The position numbers and the translations under genes were made by a program. The notes under the pieces are model-generated. The model was not told the origin of the DNA, made no database searches, and was given only the letters and a program-made list of their open reading frames with translations. A stretch of DNA of 64,000 bases from Nocardioides mangrovicus. GTDB taxonomy: Bacteria > Actinomycetota > Actinomycetes > Propionibacteriales > Nocardioidaceae. Numbering within the stretch: the first letter of the stretch is position 1; each line of letters opens with the position of its first letter. The stretch is from contig NZ_RDBE01000001.1 in assembly GCF_003674065.1 (NCBI RefSeq), positions 628,599 through 692,598 on the forward strand, given 5' to 3'. This document shows positions 25,846-34,672 of this stretch, piece by piece.

Positions 25846-26543
25846 CCGCGCTGCTGGAGGTGCGAGACGTCGAGGCCCGCTACGGCGACGCCCTGGCGCT
25901 GAGCCGGATCAGCCTCGAGGTGGCCGAGCAGCAGACGCTGGCGGTGATCGGGGCCAACGGCGCGGGGAAGTCGACGCTGCTGCGCTGCCTGGCCGGGCTG
26001 ATGCCGGTCTCGGCCGGCCAGATCCGCTTCCGCGGTGAGTCGCTGGACCGGGTCCCGGCCCACCGCCGCGTGGCGGCCGGCATCAGCCTGGTCCCGGAGG
26101 GTCGCCGGCTCTTCGCGAGCCTGACCGTCACCGACAACCTGCTCGTCGGCGCCCACCAGCGCCGGCCCGGACCGTGGGACCTCGACGCCGTCTTCGAGGC
26201 GCTGCCCCTCGTCGCGCAGCGCCGCGACCGCTACGCCGGTGCGCTCTCGGGCGGTGAGCAGCAGGCGGTCGCGATCGGGCGTGCGCTGATGGCCAACCCC
26301 GAGCTGCTGCTGCTCGACGAGGTCAGCCTGGGCCTGGCTCCCGTGGTCATCAAGCAGGTCTACGAGGTGCTGCCGGCGATCAAGGCCGCCGGCACCACCG
26401 TGCTGGTCGTCGAGCAGGACGTCCGGCAGGCCCTCGCGGTGGCCGACGAGGTGCACTGCCTGCTCGAGGGCCGCACCACGCTCACCGGCCCCGCGGGGTC
26501 GGTCTCGCAGGAGGAGGTCGCCCGTGCGTACTTCGGAGTCTGA
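25842..26543 (+). CDS. LIV-type ABC transporter ATP-binding protein (LivF-like)
   Basis: 233 residues, GTGA overlap with the LivG-like gene. Walker A GANGAGKST, EGRRLFASLTVTDNL (LivF hallmark), signature LSGGEQQAVAIGRAL, Walker B LLLLDEVSLGLAP and switch VVEQDVRQAL are intact. It forms the heterodimeric ATPase of the importer. Confidence 0.92.
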   Translation: MTALLEVRDVEARYGDALALSRISLEVAEQQTLAVIGANGAGKSTLLRCLAGLMPVSAGQIRFRGESLDRVPAHRRVAAGISLVPEGRRLFASLTVTDNLLVGAHQRRPGPWDLDAVFEALPLVAQRRDRYAGALSGGEQQAVAIGRALMANPELLLLDEVSLGLAPVVIKQVYEVLPAIKAAGTTVLVVEQDVRQALAVADEVHCLLEGRTTLTGPAGSVSQEEVARAYFGV

Positions 26544-26555
26544 GGAGGCCCGGCC

Positions 26556-27422
26556 GTGGACCTGACCAACGCCGTGCTGCAGGGCGTCCTGCTCGGCGGC
26601 CTCTACGCCATCTTCGCCACCGGGCTCTCGCTCGTCTTCGGCGTCATGCGCATCGTCAACCTCGCCCACGGCGACTTCGCCACCCTGGCCGCGTTCGTCG
26701 CCCTGGTACTGGTCACCGGCGTGGGGCTGCCGGTCTGGGCGACGCTCCTGGTGGTGGTGCCGGTGCTCGCACTGCTGGGCTACGCGGTGCAGCGGCTGCT
26801 GCTGCAACGCGCGCTCTCGCCGAGCCCGCTGCCCGTGCTGCTGGTCACCTTCGCGCTCTCCATCGTGATCCAGAACGGGCTGCTGGAGGTCTTCTCCTCC
26901 GACCAGAACCGGCTGCGGCTGGGTCGCCTCGACACCGCCAGCCTGCACGTGGGCGCGTTCGCGCTGGGTGTCTACCCGCTGCTGGTGTTCGTGGTGGCGG
27001 TGCTGATCCTGGCGGGGCTGGCCCTGTTCTTGAGCCGGACGCGCACCGGCCGGGCCATGCGGGCGACCAGCGACGACCGCGAGGCGGCGCAGCTGGCCGG
27101 CGTCGACCACCGACACGTCTACGGCGTGGCCACCGCGCTGGCGTTCGCGACCGTGGCGGTGGCCGGCGTGCTGTCCGGGGCGCAGACCAGCTTCACCCCG
27201 AGCAGCGGGCCCTCGCTGCTGATCTTCGCCTTCGAGGTCGTCATCATCGGCGGGCTGGGCAACCTGTGGGGGTCGCTGGCCGGCGGCATCGTGCTCGGCG
27301 TCGCCCAGAACGTCGGCGCGTGGGTCGACCCGGCGCAGCAGGTGCTGGCCGGTCACCTGGTCTTCCTGCTCGTGCTCGCGCTGCGCCCGCAGGGCCTGTT
27401 CGGGCGGGCGGTGCCGGCGTGA
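26556..27422 (+). CDS. LIV-type ABC transporter permease (LivH-like)
   Basis: 288 residues, GTG start 12 bp after LivF with a GAGGAGG-like site. It opens with NAVLQGVLLGGLYAIFATGLSLVFGVMRIVNLAHGDFATLAAF, the standard LivH N-terminus. About eight hydrophobic segments follow, and VVIIGGLGNLWGSLAGGIVLGVAQN is the conserved C-terminal coupling region. It forms the inner-membrane pore with the LivM-like partner. Confidence 0.92.
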   Translation: MDLTNAVLQGVLLGGLYAIFATGLSLVFGVMRIVNLAHGDFATLAAFVALVLVTGVGLPVWATLLVVVPVLALLGYAVQRLLLQRALSPSPLPVLLVTFALSIVIQNGLLEVFSSDQNRLRLGRLDTASLHVGAFALGVYPLLVFVVAVLILAGLALFLSRTRTGRAMRATSDDREAAQLAGVDHRHVYGVATALAFATVAVAGVLSGAQTSFTPSSGPSLLIFAFEVVIIGGLGNLWGSLAGGIVLGVAQNVGAWVDPAQQVLAGHLVFLLVLALRPQGLFGRAVPA

Positions 27423-28432
27423 GCGCCGACGTGGCCCACCCCGTCGGCGTCGTCCGCTGGACCGGCGCCTCGCGCGTGGGGCCGCCGCTGCTCCTCGTGG
27501 TGGTCGTGGCGCTGGCGGCCGGTCCGTTCGTCGTCGCGCCGCAGCAGCTGTTCGGGCTGGTGAACCTCTTCGCCTACGTGATGCTCGCCGTCACGTGGAA
27601 CCTGCTGGCCGGCTACGGCGGCATGGTCTCGGTGGGGCAGCAGGCCTCCATCGGCCTGGGGGCGTACGCCGTCGCCTACCTGGCGCAGACCGTGGGCCTC
27701 AACGGCTTCCTCGCGCTGCCCGTGGCGGCCGTGATGGCCGGGGTGGTGGCCGTGCCGGTCTCGTTCCTGGCCTTCCGGCTGGTGGGCGGCTACTTCGCCA
27801 TCGGCACCTGGGTGGTGGCCGAGGTGTTCCGGCTGCTGACCGTGCAGTGGGACGCGGTGGGCGCCGGCTCCGGTACGTCCATCACGTCGCTGTCGGGCTA
27901 CGACCGCGACGTGCGGCTGGCCCTGACCTACTGGGTGGCGCTGGCCGCCGCCGCGGTGGTCGTCGTCGGCAGCGTGCTGCTGGTGCGCTCCCGGTTCGGG
28001 CTGGGGCTGGCCGCGGTCCGCGACGACCCGGTGGCCGCCGCCAGCACCGGGGTCGGGGTCACCACGGCCAAACGGGTCGTGTTCGTGCTGGCCGCGGCCG
28101 GTGCCGGGCTGGCCGGGGGCGTGCTGGCGCTGGGCTCGCTGCGGGTGCAGCCCGACAGCGTCTACAGCGTGCAGTGGACCGCGTTCATGGTCTTCATGGT
28201 GGTCATCGGCGGCGTCGGCACCATCGAGGGGCCGATCGTGGGGGCCGTGGTGTTCTTCGTGCTGCAGCAGACGCTGGCGCACTACGGTGCGACGTACCTG
28301 ATCGTGCTCGGCGTCGTGGCCATCGCGATGGTGCTGCTCGCGCCGCGCGGGCTGTGGGGGCTGCTCGCGGGCTCGCGGGGCACCACCTTGTTCCCGGTGG
28401 GCTATCGCGCTGTGCTCGGCCGCCGCTCGTGA
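27419..28432 (+). CDS. LIV-type ABC transporter permease (LivM-like)
   Basis: 337 residues, GTGA overlap with the LivH-like gene. LivM motifs: AVTWNLLAGYGGMVSVGQQASIGLGAYAV, RFGLGLAAVRDDPVAAASTGVGVTTAKRVVFVLAAAGAGLAGGVLAL and VVIGGVGTIEGPIVGAVVFF. There are about nine to ten membrane segments. It completes the five-gene importer downstream of the aromatic enzymes and precedes the AraC regulator gene by 41 bp. Confidence 0.92.
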   Translation: MSADVAHPVGVVRWTGASRVGPPLLLVVVVALAAGPFVVAPQQLFGLVNLFAYVMLAVTWNLLAGYGGMVSVGQQASIGLGAYAVAYLAQTVGLNGFLALPVAAVMAGVVAVPVSFLAFRLVGGYFAIGTWVVAEVFRLLTVQWDAVGAGSGTSITSLSGYDRDVRLALTYWVALAAAAVVVVGSVLLVRSRFGLGLAAVRDDPVAAASTGVGVTTAKRVVFVLAAAGAGLAGGVLALGSLRVQPDSVYSVQWTAFMVFMVVIGGVGTIEGPIVGAVVFFVLQQTLAHYGATYLIVLGVVAIAMVLLAPRGLWGLLAGSRGTTLFPVGYRAVLGRRS

Positions 28433-28473
28433 GACGATGTGACCGGGGTAACACGCCGAGGAGGTGACCCGGT

Positions 28474-29355
28474 ATGAGCGTCGCGCAGGAGCTCTCGCCC
28501 GACGACACCCTCGGGATCCTCGACCTGCCCGGGGTGGCCACCGAGCGCACCAGTGCCGGCCTGGGGTGGGAGCGGATGCTGCTCTCGGTGCAGGCCGAGC
28601 AGCCCTACCACGCCGCGTTCGGCGGCGTGTCGAACCACCTGCTGATCTTGCACCTCGACGGGCCGGTGCAGGTCTCGCGCGGCACCGGCACCACCCGGCA
28701 GACCCGCACGATCGGCGCCGGCGGCATGTTCTTGCACCCCGCGGGGCGCGAGCTCGACGTCGAGCTGGGCGGTCGGCTGCGCACGCTGCACATGTACCTG
28801 GACGAGACGATGGTCGCCGACGCCGCCGGCCGTCCGGTCGACCTCGCCGAGGAGATCGGCACCAAGGACCCGCTGCTGGAGCAGCTGGTGCTCTCCTTGG
28901 ACACCGTCTCGCGCTCCTACACCGACAGCGCCCGGCTCTACGTCGACAGCCTGGGCACCGCGGTGGCCGCCCAGCTGGCCGAGCGCCACGCGGCGGTGCC
29001 GCGGCAGCGCAGCGTGCCGGCCTCGCGCGGCCTGGGCGACCGCGAGCTCGACGTGGCCACCGAGCTGATGCGCGAGCACCTCGCCGACGGCATCAGCCTG
29101 GCCGCGCTGGCCGGAGCCGTGGGGCTCAGCGAGAGCCAGTTCGCGCGCGCGTTCAAGGCGCGCATGGGCGTGCCGCCGCACCGCTACCTGATCACGGTGC
29201 GGCTCGAGCACGCGCAGCGGCTGCTGCGCACCACCGAGCTGCCGATCGCCGACGTGGCCGCGGCCAGCGGGTTCGCCGGTCAGGAGCACCTGACCCGGGT
29301 GATGCGGGCGCGCTGGGACACCACCCCCGCCGTGCTCCGCACGTCGTTTCGTTGA
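28474..29355 (+). CDS. AraC-family transcriptional regulator
   Basis: 293 residues. The N-terminal ~170 residues form a cupin-like effector domain (HLLILHLDGPVQVSRGTG). The C-terminal ~100 residues carry the two AraC helix-turn-helices (LAALAGAVGLSESQFARAFKARMGVPPHRYLITVRLEHAQRLL, then IADVAAASGFAGQEHLTRVM). A very strong GAGGAGGTGA site lies 6 nt before the ATG. It is last in the hydroxyquinol operon and probably activates it in response to an aromatic ligand. The direct repeats at 20014-20043 are the best candidate site. Confidence 0.88.
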   Translation: MSVAQELSPDDTLGILDLPGVATERTSAGLGWERMLLSVQAEQPYHAAFGGVSNHLLILHLDGPVQVSRGTGTTRQTRTIGAGGMFLHPAGRELDVELGGRLRTLHMYLDETMVADAAGRPVDLAEEIGTKDPLLEQLVLSLDTVSRSYTDSARLYVDSLGTAVAAQLAERHAAVPRQRSVPASRGLGDRELDVATELMREHLADGISLAALAGAVGLSESQFARAFKARMGVPPHRYLITVRLEHAQRLLRTTELPIADVAAASGFAGQEHLTRVMRARWDTTPAVLRTSFR

Positions 29356-29513
29356 GTGTCCCGAACTCGAATTCCGCCGCGTATCTCGCAGCCCGAGCAC
29401 GCACCTCGCTGCGTTGACATCGCTGGAAAGACACCCGGTATGTCGGCGAGACGCCGCCTTGCGATGCACGCACTCAGACCGCGACCTACGCAACGTTCTT
29501 CTCGCCCGGGCCA

Positions 29514-31136
29514 CTAGCTGGTCGGCCCGACGTCGACGCGAGGCTGCACGGTGACCGTGCCGTCGGTGGCGAAGGAGTAGAGCTGGTAGCCGGTCACCAG
29601 GCGCGTCTCGTCGTCGACGAAGACCACCGGGAACGACGCCTCCTGCGCGGGCGGGGTCCACGGCGTGGAGAAGTGGTTGAAGGTCGGGGTGGCGATGGCG
29701 CCGCCGCTGGTGTCGAGCTCCATCACCAGCGTCCAGGTGCCGTCGGAGTTCTGCACGACGCGCGGCGGCACGCTGCGGTGCCAGTGGCCGTAGAAGACCG
29801 CCGAGGCGGGCACGTCAAAGACGTCGGATCCGTCGAAGGTCCGCATGTTCTCCTCGGTGCCGAGGAACGCCTTGGCGGCGTACGCCTCGTGCACCAAGAC
29901 GATGGTGGGCTTGTCGTCCTCGGCCCGCCGGCGCAGCGCCGTGCCCATCGACGTCTCGGTCGCCGTGCCACACAGGTGGCTGGCGCCGAACAGCTCGGTG
30001 CGCTCGGGGTCGGGGGCGCCGAGGAAGCTGAGCCCGCCGACTGTCCTCGTGGACCCGTCGAGCACGTCCATCCCGGCGCTCTTCATCTGCTGGACGCTCT
30101 GGTCGCTCTCGTGGTTGCCGGTCACGGCCACCACCGGTTTGGTACCGGCGACCGCCCGCTCGGCGCGCACGCAGTCGCGCTCCGCAGCAGTGCCGTTGGT
30201 GGTGAGGTCGCCGGCGATGGCCAGCACCGCGGGCACCTCGGAGCCGGCCTGCTTCTCCAGCATCCGGCGTACCTGGGTCTGCAGCGCGATCATCACCTCG
30301 TTGCAGTGCATGTCCGACTGCATCAGCACCGCCGTCTCGCCCTTCTCCGGCACGGCCATCGCCTCGGCCTGGGCGTCGAGCTGCGCGCTCGCCCGAGTGC
30401 GGTAGTCGTCGGAGGCGTCGGTCTGGCGCTGGGTGAGGACCCGGATCTTGGTGACCGCGTCGCCCAGCAGCAGCCGGAGCACGGGGCTGTCGGTGGTGGC
30501 GCCCGCTGCTGCGGTGTCGTCCAGCACCGGCAGCGGGTACGACGCGCCGGACGCCGGCGTCCGGTCGACCCGCCCCACCGCCACCGCGCTCGCGGTGGTC
30601 AGCACGAGCGCGAGCAGCACCACTCCGGCGGTCCGGCCGCGTCCCACCTCGCCGAGCGGCAGGACCCGCCGCAGCACCAGCACCGCGCCGCTGCCCACGA
30701 CGGTCAGCAGCACCTCGGCCAGCAGCACGTCGTGCACCAGGCGGGCCCGCAGCAGGTCGACGTAGCCGTCGATCGCCCGGCCGGGGTGGTGGTAGAGCCC
30801 GGCGTAGACCTCCAGCATCTGGGGGGAGACCAGCGAGGCCAGGTCGCTGGTGCCGTCGGGCAGCGCGTCGGCGTCGGTGGGTGCGTCGACCCGCGCCACC
30901 AGGCCGAACGGACCCTTCGCGCGCGGCACGTAGACGGTCCCGGCCAGGCCCAGCTCCAACGCGCTGCGGCCGTCGGTGCTCAGGCTGAAGGTGGCCGGCG
31001 ACACGCCGATGGTGTCGTGCACCCGCGTCGTCGTCACGCCCCAGGCCAGTGCCAGCGGCGCCACCACCACCGCGACGACGGCCACCAGCGCCGCCCCTCG
31101 GCCCGCCGTGCGTCCCCACCGCGCCAGCCGTCCCAT
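29514..31136 (-). CDS. Membrane-anchored metallophosphoesterase
   Basis: 540 residues. Hydrophobic segments at about 13-33, 137-157 and 169-188 anchor the protein. The calcineurin-like phosphoesterase domain begins at about 268 with QSDMHCNE (Asp275, His277), GD (309-310), GNHE (340-343), VHE (415-417) and GHWH (450-453), the complete dimetal ligand set. Between the first two membrane segments is a ~100-residue domain of unknown role. The catalytic domain is predicted outside the membrane. The substrate is unknown. It is convergent with the araC-type gene across a 158-bp gap, in which only a TCGGCGAGACG block (29453-29463) resembling the dispersed element stands out. Confidence 0.82.
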   Translation of the reverse strand: MGRLARWGRTAGRGAALVAVVAVVVAPLALAWGVTTTRVHDTIGVSPATFSLSTDGRSALELGLAGTVYVPRAKGPFGLVARVDAPTDADALPDGTSDLASLVSPQMLEVYAGLYHHPGRAIDGYVDLLRARLVHDVLLAEVLLTVVGSGAVLVLRRVLPLGEVGRGRTAGVVLLALVLTTASAVAVGRVDRTPASGASYPLPVLDDTAAAGATTDSPVLRLLLGDAVTKIRVLTQRQTDASDDYRTRASAQLDAQAEAMAVPEKGETAVLMQSDMHCNEVMIALQTQVRRMLEKQAGSEVPAVLAIAGDLTTNGTAAERDCVRAERAVAGTKPVVAVTGNHESDQSVQQMKSAGMDVLDGSTRTVGGLSFLGAPDPERTELFGASHLCGTATETSMGTALRRRAEDDKPTIVLVHEAYAAKAFLGTEENMRTFDGSDVFDVPASAVFYGHWHRSVPPRVVQNSDGTWTLVMELDTSGGAIATPTFNHFSTPWTPPAQEASFPVVFVDDETRLVTGYQLYSFATDGTVTVQPRVDVGPTS

Positions 31137-31193
31137 CGGCTCCAGGCTAGGCGGTCGCTCGCGCCGCCCCGTGACCGCGCCTACGCTCGCGAC

Positions 31194-31490
31194 GTGGCCG
31201 AGCCCGAGCGCACCGACGACGGCCGCTACGTGCTCATCGACGGTCGCCGTTGGCGAGCCACCGACCCGGCCATCCCCGAGGACCGCCGCGCCGAGCTCAC
31301 TCGTGTGCTCATGGCCTGGCGCCGCGAGGTGCGCCGGACGAAGGACACCGACGCCGAGGCCGCCTCCCGGGCCGGCGTGCAGGCGGCCAAGGTCGCCCTC
31401 GGCGAACGCGGCACGCCGTGGTGGGAGCAGTCCGACGACGAGCGACGAGCGCGGTGGAGCGCGGACGTCGCCGCCCCGGACCCAGGGTGA
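31194..31490 (+). CDS. Small conserved protein, function unknown
   Basis: 98 residues from a GTG at 31194, highly charged, with ERTDDGRYVLIDGRRWRATDPAIPEDRRAELTRVLMAWRREVRR and a C-terminal ALGERGTPWWEQ motif. I recognise the pattern from actinobacterial conserved hypotheticals, sometimes labelled Tol-related without evidence, but not a function. No signal peptide or membrane segment. The coding stretch overlaps the next gene by GTGA, so it is probably co-translated with the ADP-ribosylglycohydrolase. Confidence 0.7.
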   Translation: MAEPERTDDGRYVLIDGRRWRATDPAIPEDRRAELTRVLMAWRREVRRTKDTDAEAASRAGVQAAKVALGERGTPWWEQSDDERRARWSADVAAPDPG

Positions 31491-32389
31491 GCGGCCCGGA
31501 CGACGCGGGCCTGATCGACCGGGTTCGCGGCACGGTGCTCGGCGTCGCGGCCGGCGACGCGCTCGGCGCCGGCGGGGCGGGGGAGTGGACCGACGACACT
31601 GCTCAGACGGCGGCCCTCCTGCGCGTGGTGGTCACCGGAGCGGACCTGCGCACGCCGGCGGCTCTCGACGCCGTCGCGAGCGGCTTCGCCGAGTGGTACG
31701 CGGGCGACCCGTCCGACGCCGGCCGGCAGACGCACGCGATCCTCGGCGCCCTCAGCCCGCACCCCACCGCGGCCGAGATGACGGCGGCCGCCCGCGCGTA
31801 CCTGGAGAGGACGGGCCGGGCCGGTGGCAACGGCTCCCTGATGCGCACCGCGCCCGTCGCGCTGGCCCATCGTGGCGACCCGACCGTCATCGTCGCAGCG
31901 GCCGTCGCCGTCAGCGAGCTGACGCACGCCGACCCCCGCGCCGGCGAGGCGTGCGCCCTGTGGTCGTTGGCGATCGACCACGCACTCACGCACGCGTCGA
32001 TGCCCGACCTGCGTGACCTGCTGGTGCATCTTCCCGGCGCGGCCCGTGACTTCTGGCGCGAGCGGGTCGACGAGGCCGAGCGCTTCGACTCCTCGCGCCT
32101 GCGCCCGAACGGCTACGTCGTCACCGCGCTCCAGGCCGCGTGGTCGGCCGTCTGCCGCACTCCGGCCGACTCCTCCGACCCGCTGGCGCGTGGGATCGAG
32201 GCCGCCATCGCCATCGGCGACGACACCGACACGATCGCCGCCATCGCCGGTGCTCTCCTCGGCGCGCGGTGGGGTGCATCGGCGGTGCCGACCGCGTGGC
32301 GTCGGTCGCTGCACGGCTGGCCGGACCTGACCGGCGACGAGCTGGCCGACCTGGCCGAGCGCTCGCTACGAGCCGGGCGGCCGGCGTAG
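31487..32389 (+). CDS. ADP-ribosylglycohydrolase (DraG/ARH) family protein
   Basis: 300 residues. Mg-binding landmarks of the family are present: GVAAGDALGA near the N-terminus, EWTDDTAQTAALL, GGNGSLMRTAPVAL, and the C-terminal AIGDDTDTIAAIAGALLGA. Such enzymes remove ADP-ribose from proteins, nucleic acids or small molecules. The GTG start overlaps the upstream small gene. No ADP-ribosyltransferase is visible nearby, so the target is unknown. Confidence 0.88.
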   Translation: MSGPDDAGLIDRVRGTVLGVAAGDALGAGGAGEWTDDTAQTAALLRVVVTGADLRTPAALDAVASGFAEWYAGDPSDAGRQTHAILGALSPHPTAAEMTAAARAYLERTGRAGGNGSLMRTAPVALAHRGDPTVIVAAAVAVSELTHADPRAGEACALWSLAIDHALTHASMPDLRDLLVHLPGAARDFWRERVDEAERFDSSRLRPNGYVVTALQAAWSAVCRTPADSSDPLARGIEAAIAIGDDTDTIAAIAGALLGARWGASAVPTAWRRSLHGWPDLTGDELADLAERSLRAGRPA

Positions 32390-32397
32390 GCGTGCGC

Positions 32398-32667
32398 CTA
32401 CGGCACCATCCAGTGCGGGTGCGTGTGGCTACCCTTGCAGACGTAACGGCGCCCGACGGCGTCCCACCCGCTGTGCCCGTACTGGGACTGCCGGCAGAAC
32501 TCGCCGCCACGGATGCAGGTCCCGCTGGAGGTCCGGGTGCAGGCGTGCCGGTGGGCGACCGAGTGCGCGGAGGCGGTGTCGCTGGACGGCGCAGCCGCCG
32601 TGGCGGCCCCGGGTGTGACGAGACCGAGGCCGGCGACGAGCGCGATGACGGCCAGGACTGAGCGCAT
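32398..32667 (-). CDS. Small secreted cysteine-rich protein
   Basis: 89 residues. A classical signal peptide (MRSVLAVIALVAGLGLVTPGAATAA) would be cleaved near residue 25, leaving a ~60-residue mature protein with four cysteines in CTRTSSGTCIRGGEFC and YVCKG, plus GWDAVGRRYVC and a His-rich end HTHPHW. The Cys pattern suggests two disulfides or a small metal site. Function not recognised. It is convergent with the ADP-ribosylglycohydrolase gene, with an 8-bp gap. Confidence 0.7.
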   Translation of the reverse strand: MRSVLAVIALVAGLGLVTPGAATAAAPSSDTASAHSVAHRHACTRTSSGTCIRGGEFCRQSQYGHSGWDAVGRRYVCKGSHTHPHWMVP

Positions 32668-32759
32668 GGATCTCTCCTTCGAGACTGCGTGTGAGGGCGC
32701 CAGTGTGTGCTGTCCACAGGCGTCCCCGTGGCCGATTGACAGAACCCGTCGCGACCGTC

Positions 32760-33332
32760 TCAGTCCAACGCTGAGCGCAGCTCCACCGTGACCTGGTCGA
32801 AGCGGTCCTCGCCCAGCCCCAGGGTCCGGCGCACCTCGTAGCGTCCGGCGAGCAGCGCGAGGTCGTCGTCGTCCAGTGCGTCGGGGTCGACGTCGCGCAG
32901 CGGCATCGTGAACCAGCGCAGCGCCTCACGGGGGCGGCCGCCGTCGGCGAGCGCCTGGCCGACCATCTCGTAGGTGAGCGACGAGAGCGTGGCGGCGCGG
33001 GCGGCGGTGAGCAGGTCGGCGAGGACTGCGTCGGCCTCGTCGTCGCGGCCGTGCTGCAGCAGGAGCAGGAGGAGCGCGGAGACGGCGTAGCGGTCCGGGT
33101 CACCGGCGTCGGCGATGGCGGCGCGGAAGGCGGCCTCGGCGCGCTCGGTGTCCTCGGCGAAGCCCCAGAAGTCGCCCGCGGCGTTGAGGAAGCCGCTGCG
33201 GGACACCGAACCCGGCGGGCTGCTGGCCGCTCGTTGTTCGAGCGCGTCGGCTAGCTCGGTGGTCGACAGTCCGCTGGCCTGCAGCCGCTCGAGCTCCTCG
33301 AGGTAGTCCTCCTCCCAGGCGCCCGGCTCCAT
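32760..33332 (-). CDS. Helical-repeat-like (TPR-like) protein of unknown function
   Basis: 190 residues from the ATG at 33332. Acidic and Ala/Leu-rich helices such as AEAAFRAAIADAGDPDRYAVSALLLLLLQHGRDDEADAVLADLLTAA and EMVGQALADGGRPREALRWF look like degenerate tetratricopeptide units. No catalytic motif, signal or membrane segment. It probably mediates protein contacts; nothing in the neighbourhood fixes a role. Confidence 0.65.
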   Translation of the reverse strand: MEPGAWEEDYLEELERLQASGLSTTELADALEQRAASSPPGSVSRSGFLNAAGDFWGFAEDTERAEAAFRAAIADAGDPDRYAVSALLLLLLQHGRDDEADAVLADLLTAARAATLSSLTYEMVGQALADGGRPREALRWFTMPLRDVDPDALDDDDLALLAGRYEVRRTLGLGEDRFDQVTVELRSALD

Positions 33333-33340
33333 AGGCGTGG

Positions 33341-34672
33341 TTATACCGCGGGGGCTGCTGAGGTCACCATCGGAGGCGTCCGCCGCCGGCGTCCGACGAA
33401 CACCGCCAGCACCGCCGCGAGCAGGCCGAACAGGGCGAGCGCCACCAGGGCCAGGCTCACCGTGCCGGTCTGGGCCTTGACGACGCCGAAGCCGTACGGC
33501 GCGACGAAGCCGCCCAGGTTGCCCAGGGAGTTGATGATCGCGATCGCCGGCGCGAGCACGGCCGGGTGCATGCTGCGCTCGGGCACGGCCCAGAACAGCG
33601 AGCTCGCCGCCTTGAAGCACATCGTGCCCACGGTCAGCAGCGCCAGTGCGCCCCAGGGGCCGGTGAAGGCGCTGATCATCGTGGCCACCGCGGCGACGAC
33701 CAGCGTGAGGACCAGCCAGCGGCGGTGGGAGTCATGCCGGTCGGCGACGCGGTTGAAGCCGAAGGCCGCACCGATCGCGAACACCCACGGGATGGCCGAG
33801 AGCCAGCCCACCTCGGTGTCACCCGCGCCGGGGATGTCGTGCAGGATCGAGGGCAGCCAGAAGGTCGTGGCGTAGATCGCCATCGAGCAGGCGAAGAAGA
33901 TCGCGCAGCAGCCCAGCACGGTGGGGTCGACCAGCACCCGCAGCCGCGAGGGCTTGGCCTGGCCGGCGGTCTGCTCGGCGCGACGGGTGCGCTCGGCGTC
34001 CTCCGCGGCCACGACGTCGGCCAGGGCGGTGCGCTCCTCGGCGCTGAGCCAGGTGGCGTCCTCGATGCGCGAGTCGAGCATCGCGTAGGCCACGACGCCG
34101 ATCACCACCGACAGCGCGCCCTCGGCCACGAACAGCGACTGCCAGCCGGTGAGCCCGAACAGGTGCATCGAGAGCAGCGGCACCGACAGCGGTCCGGAGA
34201 TCGCGGCGGCGATCGACGACCCGGCGATGAACAGCGCGATGGCGCGACCGCGGTGGGAGTTCGGCACCCAGCGGGTGAAGTAGTAGATGATCGCCGGGAA
34301 GAAGCCCGCCTCGGCGACGCCGAGCAGGAAGCGCAGCACGTAGAACGAGCGCTCGCCCTGCACCAGCGCCATCCCGGCCGACACCAGTCCCCAGGTGATC
34401 ATGATCCGGGTCAGCCAGATCTTCGGCCCGAACCGCTCCATCAGCAGGTTGCTGGGCACCTCGAAGATGGCGTAGGCGATGAAGAACACTCCCGCGCCCA
34501 GCCCGTACGCCGCGTCGCCCAGGCCGACGTCGGCCTCCAGGTGCTCCTGGGCGAAGGCGATGTTGCCGCGGTCGAGCTGGTTGCAGATCAGCATGACGAC
34601 GAACAGCGGCACCACCCGGCGGAAGATCTTGGCCACGGCGCTGGCGGTGTGCCGATCCGAGTACGGGTTCAC
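33341..34672 (-). CDS. MFS transporter, aldarate/hexuronate:H+ symporter type (GudP/GarP/ExuT-like)
   Basis: 443 residues, about 12 membrane helices. The N-terminal block RRVVPLFVVMLICNQLDRGNIAFAQ is characteristic of the anion:cation symporter family (GudP, ExuT, phthalate permeases). RFLLGVAEAGFFPAIIYYFTRWVP and a long central hydrophilic loop also fit. The GTG at 34672 overlaps the dehydratase stop (GTGA), which supports this start. Last gene in the aldarate operon; the substrate is probably glucarate, galactarate or a uronate. Confidence 0.85.
   Translation of the reverse strand: MNPYSDRHTASAVAKIFRRVVPLFVVMLICNQLDRGNIAFAQEHLEADVGLGDAAYGLGAGVFFIAYAIFEVPSNLLMERFGPKIWLTRIMITWGLVSAGMALVQGERSFYVLRFLLGVAEAGFFPAIIYYFTRWVPNSHRGRAIALFIAGSSIAAAISGPLSVPLLSMHLFGLTGWQSLFVAEGALSVVIGVVAYAMLDSRIEDATWLSAEERTALADVVAAEDAERTRRAEQTAGQAKPSRLRVLVDPTVLGCCAIFFACSMAIYATTFWLPSILHDIPGAGDTEVGWLSAIPWVFAIGAAFGFNRVADRHDSHRRWLVLTLVVAAVATMISAFTGPWGALALLTVGTMCFKAASSLFWAVPERSMHPAVLAPAIAIINSLGNLGGFVAPYGFGVVKAQTGTVSLALVALALFGLLAAVLAVFVGRRRRTPPMVTSAAPAV

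Noticed and set aside
29356..29513. A gene or RNA in the gap between the AraC and phosphoesterase genes
   Set aside because: No credible start with a ribosome site, no conserved structure; only a short match to the dispersed element was seen.
32140..32661. A 173-codon plus-strand frame across the ADP-ribosylglycohydrolase end and the small secreted gene
   Set aside because: It is an Arg-rich shadow of the former and antisense to the latter.
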